DNA of 35,473 nucleotides, from contig WTKN01000428.1 in assembly GCA_011524395.1 (NCBI GenBank), positions 1 to 35,473 of the forward strand. The letters run 5' to 3'. Of this stretch, positions 7,159 through 14,987 are shown piece by piece. Origin of the DNA: Moorena sp. SS36440bin_2. GTDB lineage: Bacteria; Cyanobacteriota; Cyanobacteriia; Cyanobacteriales; Coleofasciculaceae. Made by a program: the position numbers and the translations under genes. The notes under the pieces are model-generated. The model was not told the origin of the DNA, searched no databases, and saw only the letters and a list, made by a program, of their open reading frames with translations. How positions within the stretch are numbered: the stretch's first letter is position 1; every line of letters begins with the position of its first letter.

Positions 7159-8757
7159 ATGCTCAAGGGTAACTTAACCCATTATCCCTACCCCTCCAGA
7201 CGACGGGTAGTTATGGGTAATCGATTTGCCGTAGCCACCAGCCAATCCCTAGCCACCCTAGCTGGTATGGAAATGTTTTGGGCTGGAGGCAATGCTTTAG
7301 ATGCTGCTATAGCCACAGCGATCGCATTGACAGTGGTTGAACCTACCTCTAATGGTATCGGTTCTGATGCCTTCGCCTTAGTATGGGATGGATCACTCCA
7401 TGGTATCAACGCCTCTGGCAAAAGCCCTCAACACCTGACCCTTGAGAATTTTGCTGGCATGAGTCAAATTCCTGCTATCGGCTGGTTATCGGTAACAGTG
7501 CCAGGAGCGGTATCAGCATGGCGTAGTTTGTGGCAACGGTGGGGAAAGCTACCCTTTGAGCAATTGTTTGCCCCAGCCATTCGATACGCCGAAGCTGGAT
7601 TTCCGGTCTCCCCAGTCACAGCAAGAGCTTGGAAACAAGCGCAAGCTCTTTACCTCCCCCTGACCGGAGCAGAGTTTGAACCATTTAAACAGGTATTTTT
7701 CCCTAACCAGCGCGCACCAGTAGCTGGGGAGGTATGGGGGAGTAAGGATCATGCTAAGACTTTGAAAGCGATTGCAAACAGTGGTGGTGAAAGCTTTTAT
7801 CAAGGGGAAATTGCTGATGCGATCGCTAACTTTGCGGCTAATACTGGTGGCGTGCTCACCAAAGCTGACCTAGCTAGCCACCAAGCTGAGTGGGTAAACC
7901 CGATTTCAACTAACTATCGTGACCTGACCGTATGGGAGATTCCCCCCAACACCCAAGGGATGGCGGCATTAATGGCATTGAATATAATCGAAGGTTTTGA
8001 CTTAAGCCACTATCCCCGTGAATCAGCCCAAAGCTACCATCTACAAATCGAAGCCATGAAGCTAGCCTTTGCTGATGTTCACCGCCATATCACTGATCCT
8101 CGGTTTATGGAAGTCCCAATCGAAAAGCTATTAGACCATGGCTATGCAACAGAACGCCGGAAGTTAATTGGGCAAGAAGCGATCGCGTTAGCAAAACCCG
8201 GTTTACCCAAAGGTGGGACAGTTTATCTAGCAGCAGCAGATGGGGAATTAATGGTATCCTTCATCCAATCGAACTTTCAAGGCTTTGGGAGTGGGATTGT
8301 TATTCCTGGCACTGGGATTGCCTTGCAAAACCGAGCCTTCGGGTTTACCCTAGAATCCGGTCATCCTAATCAAGTTGCACCAGGTAAGCGGTCATATCAT
8401 ACCATTATTCCCGGTTTTCTGACTCAAAATGGTCAACCTCTTGGTCCCTTTGGAGTTATGGGAGGCCCCATGCAGCCTCAGGGACATGTACAGGTAGTGG
8501 TTAATCTGGCAGATTACGGGATGAATCCTCAAGCTGCTCTAGATGCTCCCAGATGGCGGTTTGTAGATGGGTCACAAGTCCTGTTGGAACAGAGTTTATC
8601 CCGTCATATTGCTCTGGAGCTAGCTGATATGGGTCATGATATTCAGGTTATGGCTGATAGCATAAATTTTGGTAAAGGTCAAGTAATCTTGCATCAGTCA
8701 GGGGTTTTGGTAGCGGCATCTGAACCCCGTGGTGATGGATTAGCATTAGCAGGGTGA
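7159..8757 (+). CDS. gamma-glutamyltransferase family protein
   Basis: A 532-residue Ntn-hydrolase of the gamma-glutamyltransferase family, which moves or hydrolyses gamma-glutamyl groups such as that of glutathione. The signature regions are VATSQSLATLAGMEMFWAGG, GGNALDAAIATAIALTVVEP, the T of KGGTVYLAAADG at residue 354 (the expected autocleavage site and N-terminal nucleophile of the small subunit), and GVMGGPMQPQGHVQV. No signal peptide is seen, so it is probably cytoplasmic. The substrate-binding block is of the divergent NGIGSDAFALVWDG / INASGKSP kind, closer to YwrD-type members than to classical E. coli Ggt, so the true substrate is uncertain. The stop is 7 bases before the next start, indicating cotranscription with the WD40 gene. 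Confidence 0.85.
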   Translation: MLKGNLTHYPYPSRRRVVMGNRFAVATSQSLATLAGMEMFWAGGNALDAAIATAIALTVVEPTSNGIGSDAFALVWDGSLHGINASGKSPQHLTLENFAGMSQIPAIGWLSVTVPGAVSAWRSLWQRWGKLPFEQLFAPAIRYAEAGFPVSPVTARAWKQAQALYLPLTGAEFEPFKQVFFPNQRAPVAGEVWGSKDHAKTLKAIANSGGESFYQGEIADAIANFAANTGGVLTKADLASHQAEWVNPISTNYRDLTVWEIPPNTQGMAALMALNIIEGFDLSHYPRESAQSYHLQIEAMKLAFADVHRHITDPRFMEVPIEKLLDHGYATERRKLIGQEAIALAKPGLPKGGTVYLAAADGELMVSFIQSNFQGFGSGIVIPGTGIALQNRAFGFTLESGHPNQVAPGKRSYHTIIPGFLTQNGQPLGPFGVMGGPMQPQGHVQVVVNLADYGMNPQAALDAPRWRFVDGSQVLLEQSLSRHIALELADMGHDIQVMADSINFGKGQVILHQSGVLVAASEPRGDGLALAG

Positions 8758-8764
8758 AGGGGTG

Positions 8765-9871
8765 ATGACAATCCAACAGATGTTAAGGAAAAAATTAATA
8801 GCGCTGTTGGCTCTATCTAGCACTACGGTTATCTTAACTATGGCTACAGGGATAGTCTATCCGCTAACCCTAGGACGCTCACATTATCAACAACCATTGC
8901 TAGCGCAGTCGTGGCAAGAGGCTCAGCTGACTCAACTTATTTCAGGTCATCGGTCAGATGTTAATTCTCTCGCCATTAGTCCAGATAGCCAAACTCTAAT
9001 TAGTAGTAGTAAAGACAAAACCATCAAATTCTGGAATCTCAAGGATGGTAGGCTACACAGGACGATCAAAGGGTTTACCAGAACGCCCAGTGCTCTGGTA
9101 ATCAGTGGTGATGGTAAACGTCTCGCTGCCGCAACAGAAAGACAAATAAATATCTGGAACCTAGAAACTGGAGCACCACCTCGTACCTTGAAAGGACATA
9201 GGGGTATAGTCCGATCAATAGCAATTAGTCCCGATGGCAAAATCCTAGTAAGTGGCTCTCCTGACAAAACCGTTATGGTGTGGGATGTCCTAACTGGCAA
9301 ACCTTTAGGCACCATTACCGAGCATTCCGACTGGGTTACTGCTGTTGCCATTAGTCCCGATGGAAAACATTTGGTTAGTGCCAGTGGAGGGTCAGATCGT
9401 TCTATCAAGATTTGGGATTTATCTACCCTAGAATTGCGGCAAACCATCTCAAAACAACCTGGTCAAATTTCTGATATTGCCATTAGTGAAGATAGCAATA
9501 TCCTAGTTGCTAGTGTTGATAAAACCGTCAAGTTGTGGGATATTAACAGTGGCGAAGAATTAGCTATCCTCGAAAGTCACTCCGCACCAATTCTTACCAT
9601 TGCCATTAGTTCCGATGGCAAAACTATCGCTAGTGCTGGCAGTGATAAAACTATCAAGCTGTGGGATGTAGAGAGTAGACAATTGCTGCGCACTCTCTCT
9701 GGACATGATGGCTGGGTTTGGTCAGTTGCCATTAGTCCCGATGGAAAAACTATTGTTAGTGGTGGGGAGGATGGCACCATCAGGATTTGGTCGTTAGTCC
9801 TGAATCCCATTAGTCTTAAACAGGGAATCGGGAATCGGGAATCGGGGGCGGTGTATGGACGCTTTAGTTGA
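8765..9871 (+). CDS. exported WD40 beta-propeller protein
   Basis: A protein of 368 residues from the ATG at 8765 (a GTG at 8762 is equally open; AAGGGG precedes both). A hydrophobic N-terminus (KLIALLALSSTTVILTMATG) looks like a signal peptide or anchor. Seven WD40 repeats follow from about residue 57 to 350, each with the SPDGK...VSGS.DKTIKLWD pattern, enough for one complete seven-blade propeller. Such proteins act as protein-interaction platforms; no partner is evident. The second and fifth blades are the most degenerate. The tail after the last blade (GNRESG) is encoded by a GGGAATC heptamer repeat and may be an acquired extension. It is tightly coupled to the preceding transferase gene. 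Confidence 0.85.
   Translation: MTIQQMLRKKLIALLALSSTTVILTMATGIVYPLTLGRSHYQQPLLAQSWQEAQLTQLISGHRSDVNSLAISPDSQTLISSSKDKTIKFWNLKDGRLHRTIKGFTRTPSALVISGDGKRLAAATERQINIWNLETGAPPRTLKGHRGIVRSIAISPDGKILVSGSPDKTVMVWDVLTGKPLGTITEHSDWVTAVAISPDGKHLVSASGGSDRSIKIWDLSTLELRQTISKQPGQISDIAISEDSNILVASVDKTVKLWDINSGEELAILESHSAPILTIAISSDGKTIASAGSDKTIKLWDVESRQLLRTLSGHDGWVWSVAISPDGKTIVSGGEDGTIRIWSLVLNPISLKQGIGNRESGAVYGRFS
9822..9850. repeat. GGGAATC heptamer repeat at the 3' end of the WD40 gene
   Basis: Three near-perfect copies of GGGAATC followed by GGGGGCG lie inside the last codons of the WD40 gene. The unit length is the same as the other STRR arrays in the window. Confidence 0.7.
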
Positions 9872-10070
9872 TTTTTCGTTACTAGCAATAAATCGAATTT
9901 ATAGTGAGTCAGTAATAGTTGAGATCATTAGCCAACTAATTACTTTATTGTTTATGAGGGATATAGCTTTTTGGGATTTGCTTAGTGCAGTAGTTTTTAA
10001 TCCCTGCTAACCTGACAAAGATTTAAAATTGGCTCAATTTTCGATAAGCTAGAGCCATTGGGAAAAATTT

Positions 10071-11543
10071 GTGAATAATCGACCACCTTCTCAGGAAAAG
10101 ACACCTTTATTAGACGCTCTGCGGGCATCAGCCCATAAGCCCCATGCAGCCTTTTATGCACCAGGACACAAACAAGGGAAGGGAATACCAGAGCCATTAG
10201 CGGATTTGTTGGGAAAATCAGTATTTAGGGCTGATTTGCCAGAATTACCGGAGTTAGATAATCTTTTTGCTCCAGAAGGGGTAATCCAAGAAGCCCAAGA
10301 CCTAGCAGCAGCAGCCTTTGGTGCAAGCAAAACTTGGTTCCTGGTCAACGGTTCTACTTGTGGGGTGATGGCTGCTATAGTAGCCACTTGCTATACCGGG
10401 GAGAAAATCCTGTTACCGCGTAATATCCACCAATCCGCGATCGCAGGATTAGTCTTGTGTGGTGCTATCCCCATCTTTATTAACCCCGAGTACGACCCAT
10501 CCACAGACTTGGTTTATAGCATCACCCCAACTGCAGTTAACCAAGCCCTGAATCAACATCCGGACACCAAAGCAGTGATGATGGTCTATCCAACCTATCA
10601 AGGAATCTGTGGTGACATAAAAGCGATCGCTAAAATAGTTCACCAACATAATATTCCCCTACTGGTGGATGAAGCCCATGGACCTCACTTTGCCTTTCAT
10701 CCCGATTTACCCCTGGATGCCCTATCAGCCGGAGCCGATTTAACCGTACAATCAACTCATAAAGTACTCGGTGCCATGACACAGGCATCGATGTTGCATA
10801 TTCAGGGCAATCGCATTGATGCTAAGCGCTTGAGTAAAGCATTACAGCTAGTTCAATCCACCAGTCCCAGTTACTTACTACTTGCTTCCCTAGATGCCGC
10901 ACGACAACAAATGGCACTCCATGGAGAACGACTCATGAGTCGTACCTTGCAGCTAGCCCAGGATGCCAGAAGTAAAATCAGTCAAATTCCTGGATTATCA
11001 GTTTTAGAACCGATAAAACCCCTAAGATTCCAAGCCCTAGACCCAACTCGCTTAACCATAAGAGTGACAGAATTAGGATTAAGCGGATTTGAAGCTGATG
11101 AAGTTCTTCATCAACAGCTTAGTGTCACAGCCGAGTTACCAACACTTCACCACTTAACCTTTATCATTAGCCTAGGCAATACCGAAACAGATATTCAGCA
11201 ACTTGTACAAGCTTTCACCAAACTTGCCCAAAATAACGACAATTCCTCCACCGAGCAACCTGCCTTCTGTAACCTACAACCTGCAACTGGCAACCTGCAA
11301 CCCTTACTATCCCCCCGTGAAGCCTTCTTTGCTGCCACCCAAACCCTACCGGTAACTGAAACCATAAACCGGATCAGTGCCGAATTAATCTGTCCCTATC
11401 CACCAGGAATACCAGCCCTAATGCCAGGAGAACAAATCAAATCAACTACTATTGAATACCTCCAAAAAATCCTAACCTTAGGTGGTCAAATTACCGGTTG
11501 TAGCGACCCCAGCCTCCAAACCCTAAAGGTGATTATTGACTAG
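10071..11543 (+). CDS. aminotransferase class I/II-fold PLP-dependent enzyme, Orn/Lys/Arg decarboxylase family
   Basis: 490 residues from a GTG start. It belongs to the Gram-positive/cyanobacterial type of basic amino acid decarboxylase. Characteristic blocks are FYAPGHKQGKG near the N-terminus, NGSTCGVMAAI for the phosphate loop, VDEAHGPHFAFH with Asp200 and His203 around the cofactor, and STHKVLGAMTQ with Lys231 as the likely PLP lysine. The C-terminal wing domain has PYPPGIPALMPGE. It probably makes a polyamine precursor (agmatine, cadaverine or putrescine); the sequence does not decide the substrate. Residues about 400-413 (CNLQPATGNLQP) look like a small repeat-encoded insertion (bases 11265-11305). 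There is no strong ribosome site before the GTG. It stands alone, 200 bp after the WD40 gene. Confidence 0.85.
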   Translation: MNNRPPSQEKTPLLDALRASAHKPHAAFYAPGHKQGKGIPEPLADLLGKSVFRADLPELPELDNLFAPEGVIQEAQDLAAAAFGASKTWFLVNGSTCGVMAAIVATCYTGEKILLPRNIHQSAIAGLVLCGAIPIFINPEYDPSTDLVYSITPTAVNQALNQHPDTKAVMMVYPTYQGICGDIKAIAKIVHQHNIPLLVDEAHGPHFAFHPDLPLDALSAGADLTVQSTHKVLGAMTQASMLHIQGNRIDAKRLSKALQLVQSTSPSYLLLASLDAARQQMALHGERLMSRTLQLAQDARSKISQIPGLSVLEPIKPLRFQALDPTRLTIRVTELGLSGFEADEVLHQQLSVTAELPTLHHLTFIISLGNTETDIQQLVQAFTKLAQNNDNSSTEQPAFCNLQPATGNLQPLLSPREAFFAATQTLPVTETINRISAELICPYPPGIPALMPGEQIKSTTIEYLQKILTLGGQITGCSDPSLQTLKVIID

Positions 11544-12062
11544 TATAGTAGTTTTAAATTAGGTGAGGTACCTCGTGCTGGCTTAATGGGAGTCGGGAGC
11601 GGTGCGACCCGTGGCGAATTTAATTCTTAATGGGTCAAGCGCACCGATCGCCTTTGGCGCAGCGAAGCTGATCGCGAAGCGTGGCCTACGGCCTTGGAAG
11701 TCGTTATGCCGCAAAGGCATTGGGTGCTTACCCCACCTTAATAAAGATGGAATAAAATTGAATACATCTAATAAGCATGAGCAAGGCTATAATCTTCGTA
11801 AATAGTTATGGTTATTCCGTACAAATTGATATTTTTTTTTTAAAAAGCAGCTACTATTTATGATAACAAATAAGTGAAACAAATATCAAGACTAGAGACA
11901 GTAATAGTTTGGGTTAATTTTAATTAAAATTAAAACCTAATCCTAACAGGTACCAAAAAGCCATAGTTATAATACTATTTTTGTGTTCTATACCTGAAGT
12001 GCTTAGTTTAATACACCAAAATAACTAAAGGAAAAACATACTCCGAAACCTACTTACCAAAA
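11544..12062. other. intergenic region with interspersed GC-rich repeats
   Basis: The first half (about 11600-11740) is a mosaic of palindromic repeats rich in CGCGAAGCGTGGCCTACGG, shared with 31370-31400. The second half is AT-rich, with a run of T (11832-11841) and a TTTTAATTAAAATTAA palindrome near 11918-11934, and leads into cbiT. The open frame at 11602-11805 is repeat sequence and is not taken as a gene. Confidence 0.6.
11670..11700 (+). repeat. interspersed repeat, AGCGTGGCCTACGGCCTT core
   Basis: The 18-base core at 11679-11696 is identical to 31381-31398, and the flanks are similar on both sides. This is a typical dispersed cyanobacterial palindromic repeat. Confidence 0.8.
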
Positions 12063-12665
12063 ATGTCATCCCCAATTTGGCCATACATTACTCCTGGAAT
12101 CCCAGATCACCTGTTTGAACGGCTACCCGGTATTCCCTTAAGTAAGCGAGAAGTCAGACTGCTGATCATTTCTGCTCTACGACTAGGAACCCAAGACCGG
12201 TTGTGGGACATCGGTGCTGGAACCGGTACCATTCCTGTAGAAATTGGACTACTGTGTCCCAAAAGTGAGATTATTGCCGTCGAACGGGATGAAGAAGTAG
12301 CCAACCTGATTCGAGACAATTGCGATCGCTTTAATGTAACCAACGTAGAAGTGATCGAAGGTAACGCCCCAGAATGTCTCAAAGATCTACCATTGAAACC
12401 CCACCGAGTTTGCCTTGAAGGAGGACGACCAATCAAAACTCTCCTCAAAGAAGTCTGGCCTTACCTACAATCTCCAGGGAGGATAGTAGCAACCACCAAT
12501 AATCTACAAGGACTCTATGCGATCTCAGAAGGCTTAGCGGAGTTACAGGCTCGCAATATCGAAGTCGTTCAGTCAGCCGTCAATCGCCTAGAGACACGGG
12601 GGAATTATCAAACATTTGCAGCAGTTAACCCCATTTTTATTCTTAGTGGAGAGAAGTTAGAGTAA
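12063..12665 (+). CDS. cbiT: precorrin-6Y/cobalt-precorrin C15-methyltransferase, CbiT type (decarboxylating)
   Basis: A 200-residue SAM-dependent methyltransferase. The glycine-rich motif I is LWDIGAGTGTIPVEIG, followed by the acidic end of strand 2 (IIAVERDEE) and the CbiT-like N-terminus PGIPDHLFERLPGIPLSKREVR. CbiT methylates C15 and decarboxylates the C12 acetate side chain in cobalamin (corrin ring) synthesis; in many bacteria it is fused to CbiE, here it is a separate protein of the usual stand-alone length. The start ATG follows CTTACCAAAA without a strong ribosome site. It is followed 91 bp later by cdsA, a gene of unrelated pathway. Confidence 0.88.
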   Translation: MSSPIWPYITPGIPDHLFERLPGIPLSKREVRLLIISALRLGTQDRLWDIGAGTGTIPVEIGLLCPKSEIIAVERDEEVANLIRDNCDRFNVTNVEVIEGNAPECLKDLPLKPHRVCLEGGRPIKTLLKEVWPYLQSPGRIVATTNNLQGLYAISEGLAELQARNIEVVQSAVNRLETRGNYQTFAAVNPIFILSGEKLE

Positions 12666-12713
12666 GCAATAGACCCATTTAGGGAACAAAATTAACAATA
12701 ATAATATAAATAA

Positions 12714-12735
12714 CCTGTTCTTGTGTGAGAACAGG
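12714..12735. promoter_or_regulatory. CCTGTTCT-N6-AGAACAGG inverted repeat upstream of cdsA
   Basis: A perfect 8-bp inverted repeat with a 6-base loop, 22-43 bp before the preferred cdsA start. The right arm runs into AGGAG at 12733-12737. It may be an operator or an RNA hairpin that hides the ribosome site; the sequence alone does not decide. Confidence 0.4.
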
Positions 12736-12756
12736 AGTGTCAAAAAAAAACGTCAT

Positions 12757-13671
12757 ATGCCCTGGTTACGGATTTTTAGTGGAATAGTTGCGATCGCCCT
12801 GGCAATGGGGATGATCTTACTTGGGGGATGGTATTTTACCATCGGCTTCTGTGTCATTGTCTATTTAGGTCAGTTAGAACTTTTTCAACTAGTAAAAGCA
12901 AAAGGGATGGTGCCAGCAACCAAAAGCACCATGTTTGTGTCTCAGCTACTGCTAATTACAGCTACCATTTCACCAACCCTGGCTGATGCGGTGTTTCCCA
13001 TTGCTGGAACATTTATTTGCTTTTACTTACTGTTCCAACCCAAGATAGCAACCATTGCGGATATTGGGGCTTCCATATTAGGTTTACTCTATGGTGGTTA
13101 TCTGCCCGGGTATTGGGTCCGTCTGCGAGTGGGTTTGACTGATTTGACTGAAACGTCCTCCCTAGCTAGAGATGCTACAGTCGCCGCTACGAACCTACCC
13201 AGCAGTGGATACTGGTCTAATTTTTCGATTAATCTAAGTCAACTACCTGCTGGGTTAACTTCAACTCTCCTAGCATTTAGCTGTATTTGGGCAGCAGATA
13301 TCGGAGCTTACACCTTCGGCAAATTTTTTGGTCGCACTCGCCTTTCTATGATCAGTCCTAAAAAGACTGTGGAAGGCGCTATATTTGGCTTTGTCAGTAG
13401 TATTGCTGTAGGAATCGCAGGAGCTTGGTATCTGAATTGGCCGTGCTGGCAGTTGAGTGGCATCATGCTCGGAGTAGTTATTGGTGTAACTAGCCTCTTA
13501 GGAGACTTAACGGAGTCCTTAATGAAACGGGATGCTGGTGTCAAGGATTCCGGGCAATTAATTCCTGGTCATGGTGGCATTTTAGACCGAACAGACAGCT
13601 ATGTGTTCACTGCCCCTTTGGTGTATTATTTTGTCACTCTGTTACTACCATTGTTACCGAGCTCCCTGTAG
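12757..13671 (+). CDS. cdsA: phosphatidate cytidylyltransferase
   Basis: An integral membrane enzyme that makes CDP-diacylglycerol from phosphatidate and CTP for phosphatidylglycerol, the only phospholipid class of cyanobacterial thylakoids. It has 304 residues from the ATG at 12757, with hydrophobic segments throughout. The family signature is complete near the C-terminus: SLMKRDAGVKDSGQLIPGHG followed by GILDRTD; the upstream block SPKKTVEGAIFGF is also typical. A TTG at 12721 would extend the protein by 12 residues, but homolog-like sequence starts at MPWLRIFSGIVAI. The upstream inverted repeat lies between the two candidate starts. Confidence 0.9.
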   Translation: MPWLRIFSGIVAIALAMGMILLGGWYFTIGFCVIVYLGQLELFQLVKAKGMVPATKSTMFVSQLLLITATISPTLADAVFPIAGTFICFYLLFQPKIATIADIGASILGLLYGGYLPGYWVRLRVGLTDLTETSSLARDATVAATNLPSSGYWSNFSINLSQLPAGLTSTLLAFSCIWAADIGAYTFGKFFGRTRLSMISPKKTVEGAIFGFVSSIAVGIAGAWYLNWPCWQLSGIMLGVVIGVTSLLGDLTESLMKRDAGVKDSGQLIPGHGGILDRTDSYVFTAPLVYYFVTLLLPLLPSSL

Positions 13672-13690
13672 TCTTGTGTCAAGGTAAAAA

Positions 13691-13798
13691 TTTATAGCGG
13701 TTTCCAGCGAGGGTAGAATACACAGCACGCCTCTGAGAAATTCCGAGTGCAATCACCGGCTGTAATAATCGGAATAAAAACCTGAAAACCGCTATAAA
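13691..13798. mobile_element. MITE-like 108-bp element with 17-bp terminal inverted repeats
   Basis: The ends are TTTATAGCGGTTTCCAG (13691-13707) and, inverted at 13782-13798, TTTATAGCGGTTTTCAG, identical at 16 of 17 positions. The interior of about 74 bp has no coding capacity. No convincing target duplication is visible. It occupies a good part of the 361-bp gap 13672-14032; the rest of that gap holds TGACTAATCAGTAATTA-like short repeats and nothing recognisable. Confidence 0.6.
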
Positions 13799-14032
13799 AG
13801 TGCATTCTGGATTGGGTAGACGGTAGAAACCACAGATGAGAAGATGAGAGGTAATGGTGCTAAGTTGGGATAACTATCATGTCCGGATTATAATTAATAT
13901 AGGCAAACACAGAACCAGAAAACGGTTTTTCGGTTCAAACCCAGCTTGGTGCTAATGACTAATCAGTAATTACGCGAAGCGCACTAATTAGGATACTAAT
14001 ACCGATGATTAGTGAGATAATTAGTAAGATGA

Positions 14033-14683
14033 TTAGTTACTAGTGTGATTGTTTAGTTCGATTAGAGCCGAATGAGCTACTTCTAGGCTTAGGCGGACTT
14101 GTTGGATAGAAGACAAAGACTGCCACTGTTGGGATTCAACTGAACCACTGACATTCATGGAGCCTGAGCCACTGCGCATGGCGTAAGCCCAAGGACGAGC
14201 TAACACCAATAGATCGTCTTCTGTCCAGTTTTGTAACAATGGCTTGACACAAAGCACAAGTTGCTCTGCTAAGGACAAGTTCTTGTGAACAACCTCTTGG
14301 GCTCTAGAAGCGATCGCTTCTAGCCATTCGGTAGGCATGCAAGACGCACATCCGTTAGCTAAAGCTGTCTTCAAAGAGTCAATGTTGGATTCAATGGTTG
14401 ATTCAATAGTTGATTCAAGCGGTAATTCCCAACACTGATTTAGTCGCTCAAAAAAGGCAATAGAAGCTTGAGCAATTTCCTGGTCATCTTGGATTTCGTC
14501 GAGGGAAAAACCTCCTTCTAGCTCAGCAAAATAAGCTTCTGCTTCTGGATCAGTTGGATCCCAAGGATAAAACTCCTCTTCTGGTTGTAATAGTAATTCT
14601 AGTAGTTCTTCTTGGATTTGAACCGAAGTATCCTCAAAATATGATTGTTGATGTTCTTGATATTGAATAGCTTGGCTGTTCAT
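14033..14683 (-). CDS. acidic conserved hypothetical protein
   Basis: 216 residues; not recognised as a named family. The first 110 residues are strongly acidic (EELLELLLQPEEEFYPWDP, DPEAEAYFAELEGGF). A short serine/threonine repeat (LESTIESTIESNIDS) follows, then a helical C-terminal half with cysteines (CASCMPTEWLEAIASRAQEV) and LVLARPWAYAMRSG. No membrane segment is seen. AGGAGGGG lies 4 bases before the ATG, a very strong ribosome site, which argues for real expression. It is on the same strand as, and 304 bp downstream of, the CHAT-FHA gene, so it may belong to that set; the repeat-free gap leaves this open. Confidence 0.65.
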   Translation of the reverse strand: MNSQAIQYQEHQQSYFEDTSVQIQEELLELLLQPEEEFYPWDPTDPEAEAYFAELEGGFSLDEIQDDQEIAQASIAFFERLNQCWELPLESTIESTIESNIDSLKTALANGCASCMPTEWLEAIASRAQEVVHKNLSLAEQLVLCVKPLLQNWTEDDLLVLARPWAYAMRSGSGSMNVSGSVESQQWQSLSSIQQVRLSLEVAHSALIELNNHTSN

Positions 14684-14987
14684 AATGCCCCTCCTGTTTG
14701 GGTTAGTAGATGAAACCTGACATAAAATAGCTACATCAATTTTTGAGGAAGTTCCGCAACAGCTGAAAAAATAATCTGGACTTCTCAGTTTTTTTTAATT
14801 CCCATGGCAACAGCACTTTCGTTCCTCAACTTATGTGTGATACTAGTGAGCTACTGAGATACTCCCTTCAGAATACAGCCACTAGTTGCCATTTGACTCT
14901 AACCAGTATCCTTGTCAAACTCCCATTGTTAACAGCATAGTTAACAGCATAAGCTCGACTTTATCTTCAGCACGAGGATAGTCCTAC
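14684..14987. other. 304-bp intergenic gap
   Basis: It contains a T-rich run (14790-14797) and a direct GTTAACAGCATA duplication at about 14928-14953. No gene, terminator hairpin or clear promoter could be recognised. Confidence 0.5.

Noticed and set aside
7159-9871. Gamma-glutamyltransferase and WD40 genes as part of the CHAT/sigma module
   Set aside because: Divergent strand, separated by a 274-bp promoter region and no shared domain theme.
11602-11805. 67-codon open frame after the decarboxylase gene
   Set aside because: Made of interspersed palindromic repeats, with no ribosome site and no recognisable protein.
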